A stretch of DNA of 64,000 nucleotides from an uncultured Geobacteraceae bacterium (lineage in GTDB: Bacteria; Desulfobacterota; Desulfuromonadia; Geobacterales; Pseudopelobacteraceae), in NCBI GenBank assembly GCA_903939115.1, contig CAJAFV010000080.1, positions 1-64,000 on the forward strand. The letters run 5' to 3'. The notes beneath the pieces were generated by a model. It had not been told where the DNA came from, ran no database searches, and worked only from the letters and a program-made list of their open reading frames with translations. Shown one piece after another: positions 62,031 to 64,000 of the stretch; the stretch's first letter is position 1, and each line of letters opens with the position of its first letter. Made by a program: the position numbers and the translations under genes.

Positions 62031-64000
62031 ATGATCAAAACCGACCTGAGGTCACTGATCAGCAAACTCGACGCCACCTGCCGCGGCGCCCTGGAAGCGG
62101 CTGCGGGGCTCTGTCTTTCCCATACAAACTACGAGGTTGAGCCGGAGCACTTCATAGTCAAGCTTCTGGAGATGGAGAACACTGACTTAAGCAGGATACT
62201 CCGTCATTTTGAAATCAACGAAGGGCGTCTGGTTGCCGACCTTACCCGTGCCATTGAGGGATTCAAACGAGGTAACGCCCGAACACCTGCTCTCTCTCCC
62301 CGAATACCCCGTATGATTCAGGATTCATGGTTGGTGGCATCCGTCGATTACCAGGCCTCGGCAGTACGCTCCGGCCATATTGTGCTGGCGCTTCTCTCCG
62401 ATGCGGAGATGGCCCGGATGCTCATCGCCAGTTCCGAAATGTTCAAAAAAATATCCTTGGAAACCGTGGAAAAAAACCTGACCGATCTGGTGGCCGGTTC
62501 CCGTGAGGACGCCGAGACCGGCGGTACTCCACGCTCCGTTGCGGCGGGGGGCGAGAAGCCTCCTGCTGCCGGCACCAAGGCGCTGGACCAGTTCACCGTC
62601 AACCTGACCGAGAAGGCTAAAAAAGGGGAGGTTGATCCGGTGCTGGGGCGTGACTTCGAGATCAGACAGATGGTCGATATCCTTATTCGTCGCCGTCAGA
62701 ATAATCCGATCCTGACCGGCGAAGCCGGAGTCGGGAAGACCGCTGTTGTTGAAGGGTTTGCCCTCAGAATCGTGCAGGGTGACGTTCCACCGCCGCTCCG
62801 GAATGTGGAGATACGGACCCTCGATCTTGGGCTTCTACAGGCCGGGGCGGGGATCAAGGGAGAATTCGAGAACCGGCTCAAGTCGGTCATCAACGAGGTG
62901 AAGTCGTCGTCGGTCCCGATCATCCTCTTTATCGACGAGGCCCACACCCTCATCGGTGCGGGGGCCTCTGCCGGATCGGGGGATGCTGCCAACCTTCTCA
63001 AACCGCCTCTGGCACGGGGTGAACTGCGTACCATAGCCGCCACCACCTGGGCCGAGTACAAGAAATATTTCGAGAAAGATGCCGCCCTTGCCCGGCGCTT
63101 TCAGGTTGTGAAGGTGGAAGAGCCGGACGAGGAAAAGGCCATGGTTATGATGCGGGCCATCGCTCCCTTCCTGGAAAAGCATCACAGGGTCATGATCACC
63201 GATGGAGCGCTGCGTGATGCGGTCCGGCTCTCCCATCGATATATTACAGCCCGCCAGCTTCCCGACAAGTCGGTGAGTGTTCTCGACACCGCCTGCGCCC
63301 GGGTTGCCATCGGCTTGACGACGAGCCCCGCTGCTGTTGAGGATGTCGTCCGCCGGATCGCCGACATCGACAGTGAATTGAGAATTATGGAACGGGAAGC
63401 GCTTATGGGTCAGGAACGGAGCGAGCGGATCGCTGCCCTTGACGACGAGAAGAAGGAGTGCCAGGACCGTTTTGATGTGCTCGACGCCCGCTGGCGGCAG
63501 GAGATGGATATCGCCACCCGGATCATTGGACTAAAAACAGAGATCGGCGAGCTCCACGACATCAACCCGTCCGACGAAACCATAGCGCAGAAGCGGGACG
63601 AGCTGAAGAAACTTGAGGCGGAACTGACCATGGTCCAGGGGAAAGAACCGCTGGTGCAGGTGGCTGTCGATCCTCAGATCATTTCCGAGGTTATCTCCGG
63701 CTGGACCGGCATCCCGACCGGCCGGATGCTTGTTGACGAAATTGACACCGTGCTGAAGATGGACAGGCTTTTGGGAGAGCGGATCATTGGCCAGGACCAC
63801 GCCCTGCAGGCCGTCGCCCGGATGATCCAGACCGCCCACGCCGGTATCGAGGACCCATCGAAACCGACGGCGGTATTTCTTTTTGCCGGCCCCAGCGGCG
63901 TCGGCAAGACTGAAACGGCACTGGCTCTGGCGGAACTGATGTATGGCGGTGAAGATCACGTTATCACGATCAACATGTCGGAATATCAGGAGGCCCATAC
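62031..64000 (+). CDS. tssH: Type VI secretion ATPase TssH/ClpV (cut by window end)
   Basis: 656 codons visible, open to the end of the window. The N-terminal Clp repeat region (about 1-160) is followed by the first AAA+ domain (Walker A GEAGVGKT, 230-237; Walker B IILFIDEAHTLIGAG), a long middle coiled coil (about 440-530), and the start of the second AAA+ domain (Walker A GPSGVGKT, 620-627). It disassembles contracted TssBC sheaths for reuse. GTAAAAGGAGG precedes the ATG. The type VI position and TssH-style N-terminus separate it from ClpB. Confidence 0.95.
   Translation, partial: MIKTDLRSLISKLDATCRGALEAAAGLCLSHTNYEVEPEHFIVKLLEMENTDLSRILRHFEINEGRLVADLTRAIEGFKRGNARTPALSPRIPRMIQDSWLVASVDYQASAVRSGHIVLALLSDAEMARMLIASSEMFKKISLETVEKNLTDLVAGSREDAETGGTPRSVAAGGEKPPAAGTKALDQFTVNLTEKAKKGEVDPVLGRDFEIRQMVDILIRRRQNNPILTGEAGVGKTAVVEGFALRIVQGDVPPPLRNVEIRTLDLGLLQAGAGIKGEFENRLKSVINEVKSSSVPIILFIDEAHTLIGAGASAGSGDAANLLKPPLARGELRTIAATTWAEYKKYFEKDAALARRFQVVKVEEPDEEKAMVMMRAIAPFLEKHHRVMITDGALRDAVRLSHRYITARQLPDKSVSVLDTACARVAIGLTTSPAAVEDVVRRIADIDSELRIMEREALMGQERSERIAALDDEKKECQDRFDVLDARWRQEMDIATRIIGLKTEIGELHDINPSDETIAQKRDELKKLEAELTMVQGKEPLVQVAVDPQIISEVISGWTGIPTGRMLVDEIDTVLKMDRLLGERIIGQDHALQAVARMIQTAHAGIEDPSKPTAVFLFAGPSGVGKTETALALAELMYGGEDHVITINMSEYQEAH

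Noticed and set aside
1..64000. CRISPR arrays, tRNA or rRNA genes, transposases
   Set aside because: Reading both strands showed no regularly spaced repeats, no tRNA-like cloverleaf with TTCGA arm, and no transposase-like proteins.

Overview
The window looks like a chromosome segment of a bacterium in the Desulfuromonadales/Geobacterales (Geobacter, Trichlorobacter or Pelobacter type). This placement is inference. It rests on moderate GC, a very high density of two-component proteins and sigma-54 activators, a histidine kinase with a periplasmic c-type heme motif, a fused CobJ-CobQ, deltaproteobacterial-style NikR and chemotaxis clusters, and a dispersed intergenic repeat family. No plasmid, phage or insertion-sequence genes were recognised.

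Layout. (1) 1-5458, minus strand: a sigma-54 activator with a degenerate receiver (Cys where the phospho-Asp should be) followed by two paralogous PAS histidine kinases, behind a good sigma-54 promoter. (2) 5690-6664: a metallophosphoesterase. (3) 6791-14317, minus strand: a tightly packed six-gene operon. It encodes a PhnD-like binding protein, a hybrid kinase, an HPt protein, an initiating sugar transferase, a WecG/TagA glycosyltransferase fused to two STAS domains, and a probable pseudoenzyme built from nucleotidyltransferase, hexapeptide and sugar-transferase parts. This is the best candidate for an undescribed system: a phosphorelay joined to polysaccharide assembly. (4) 14570-17195: a small lipoprotein, a DoxX protein, release factor 3 and a small unknown ORF. 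(5) 17325-22530, minus strand: cheW-cheA-cheR-HDOD-cheB. (6) 22790-28101: a sigma-54 regulator, a lytic transglycosylase, a single-domain response regulator and a hybrid kinase. (7) 28144-28736: a HicAB-like toxin-antitoxin pair. (8) 28958-33312: cobalamin genes cobJ-cobQ (fused), cbiB and cobD. (9) 33345-36437: glgC (minus), murI, a GerMN protein and a small conserved protein. (10) 36519-39382: a heme-motif kinase and its sigma-54 regulator. (11) 39540-42498: ECF transporter cbiQ/cbiO, divergent nikR, crcB and a DUF190 gene. (12) 42503-45155: fcl, a gmd remnant, a DUF3820 protein, a PAS protein and an HU protein. (13) 45691 to the window end: a type VI secretion locus.

The type VI locus begins after a near-consensus sigma-70 promoter. 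Its order is an FHA protein, a small protein with four Thr motifs that fit FHA recognition, a TagH C-terminal-like protein, TssJ, TssK, TssL, TssM, TagF, TssA, (repeat), TssB, TssC, Hcp, TssE, TssF, TssG and TssH/ClpV (cut by the window end). No VgrG, PAAR, effector, PpkA or PppA gene is inside the window.

A family of four related intergenic repeats (near 17206, 25021, 39380 and 56011) each lies directly after a gene's stop codon and in the same orientation as that gene. A different inverted-repeat element provides the stop codon of the gene ending at 6791.
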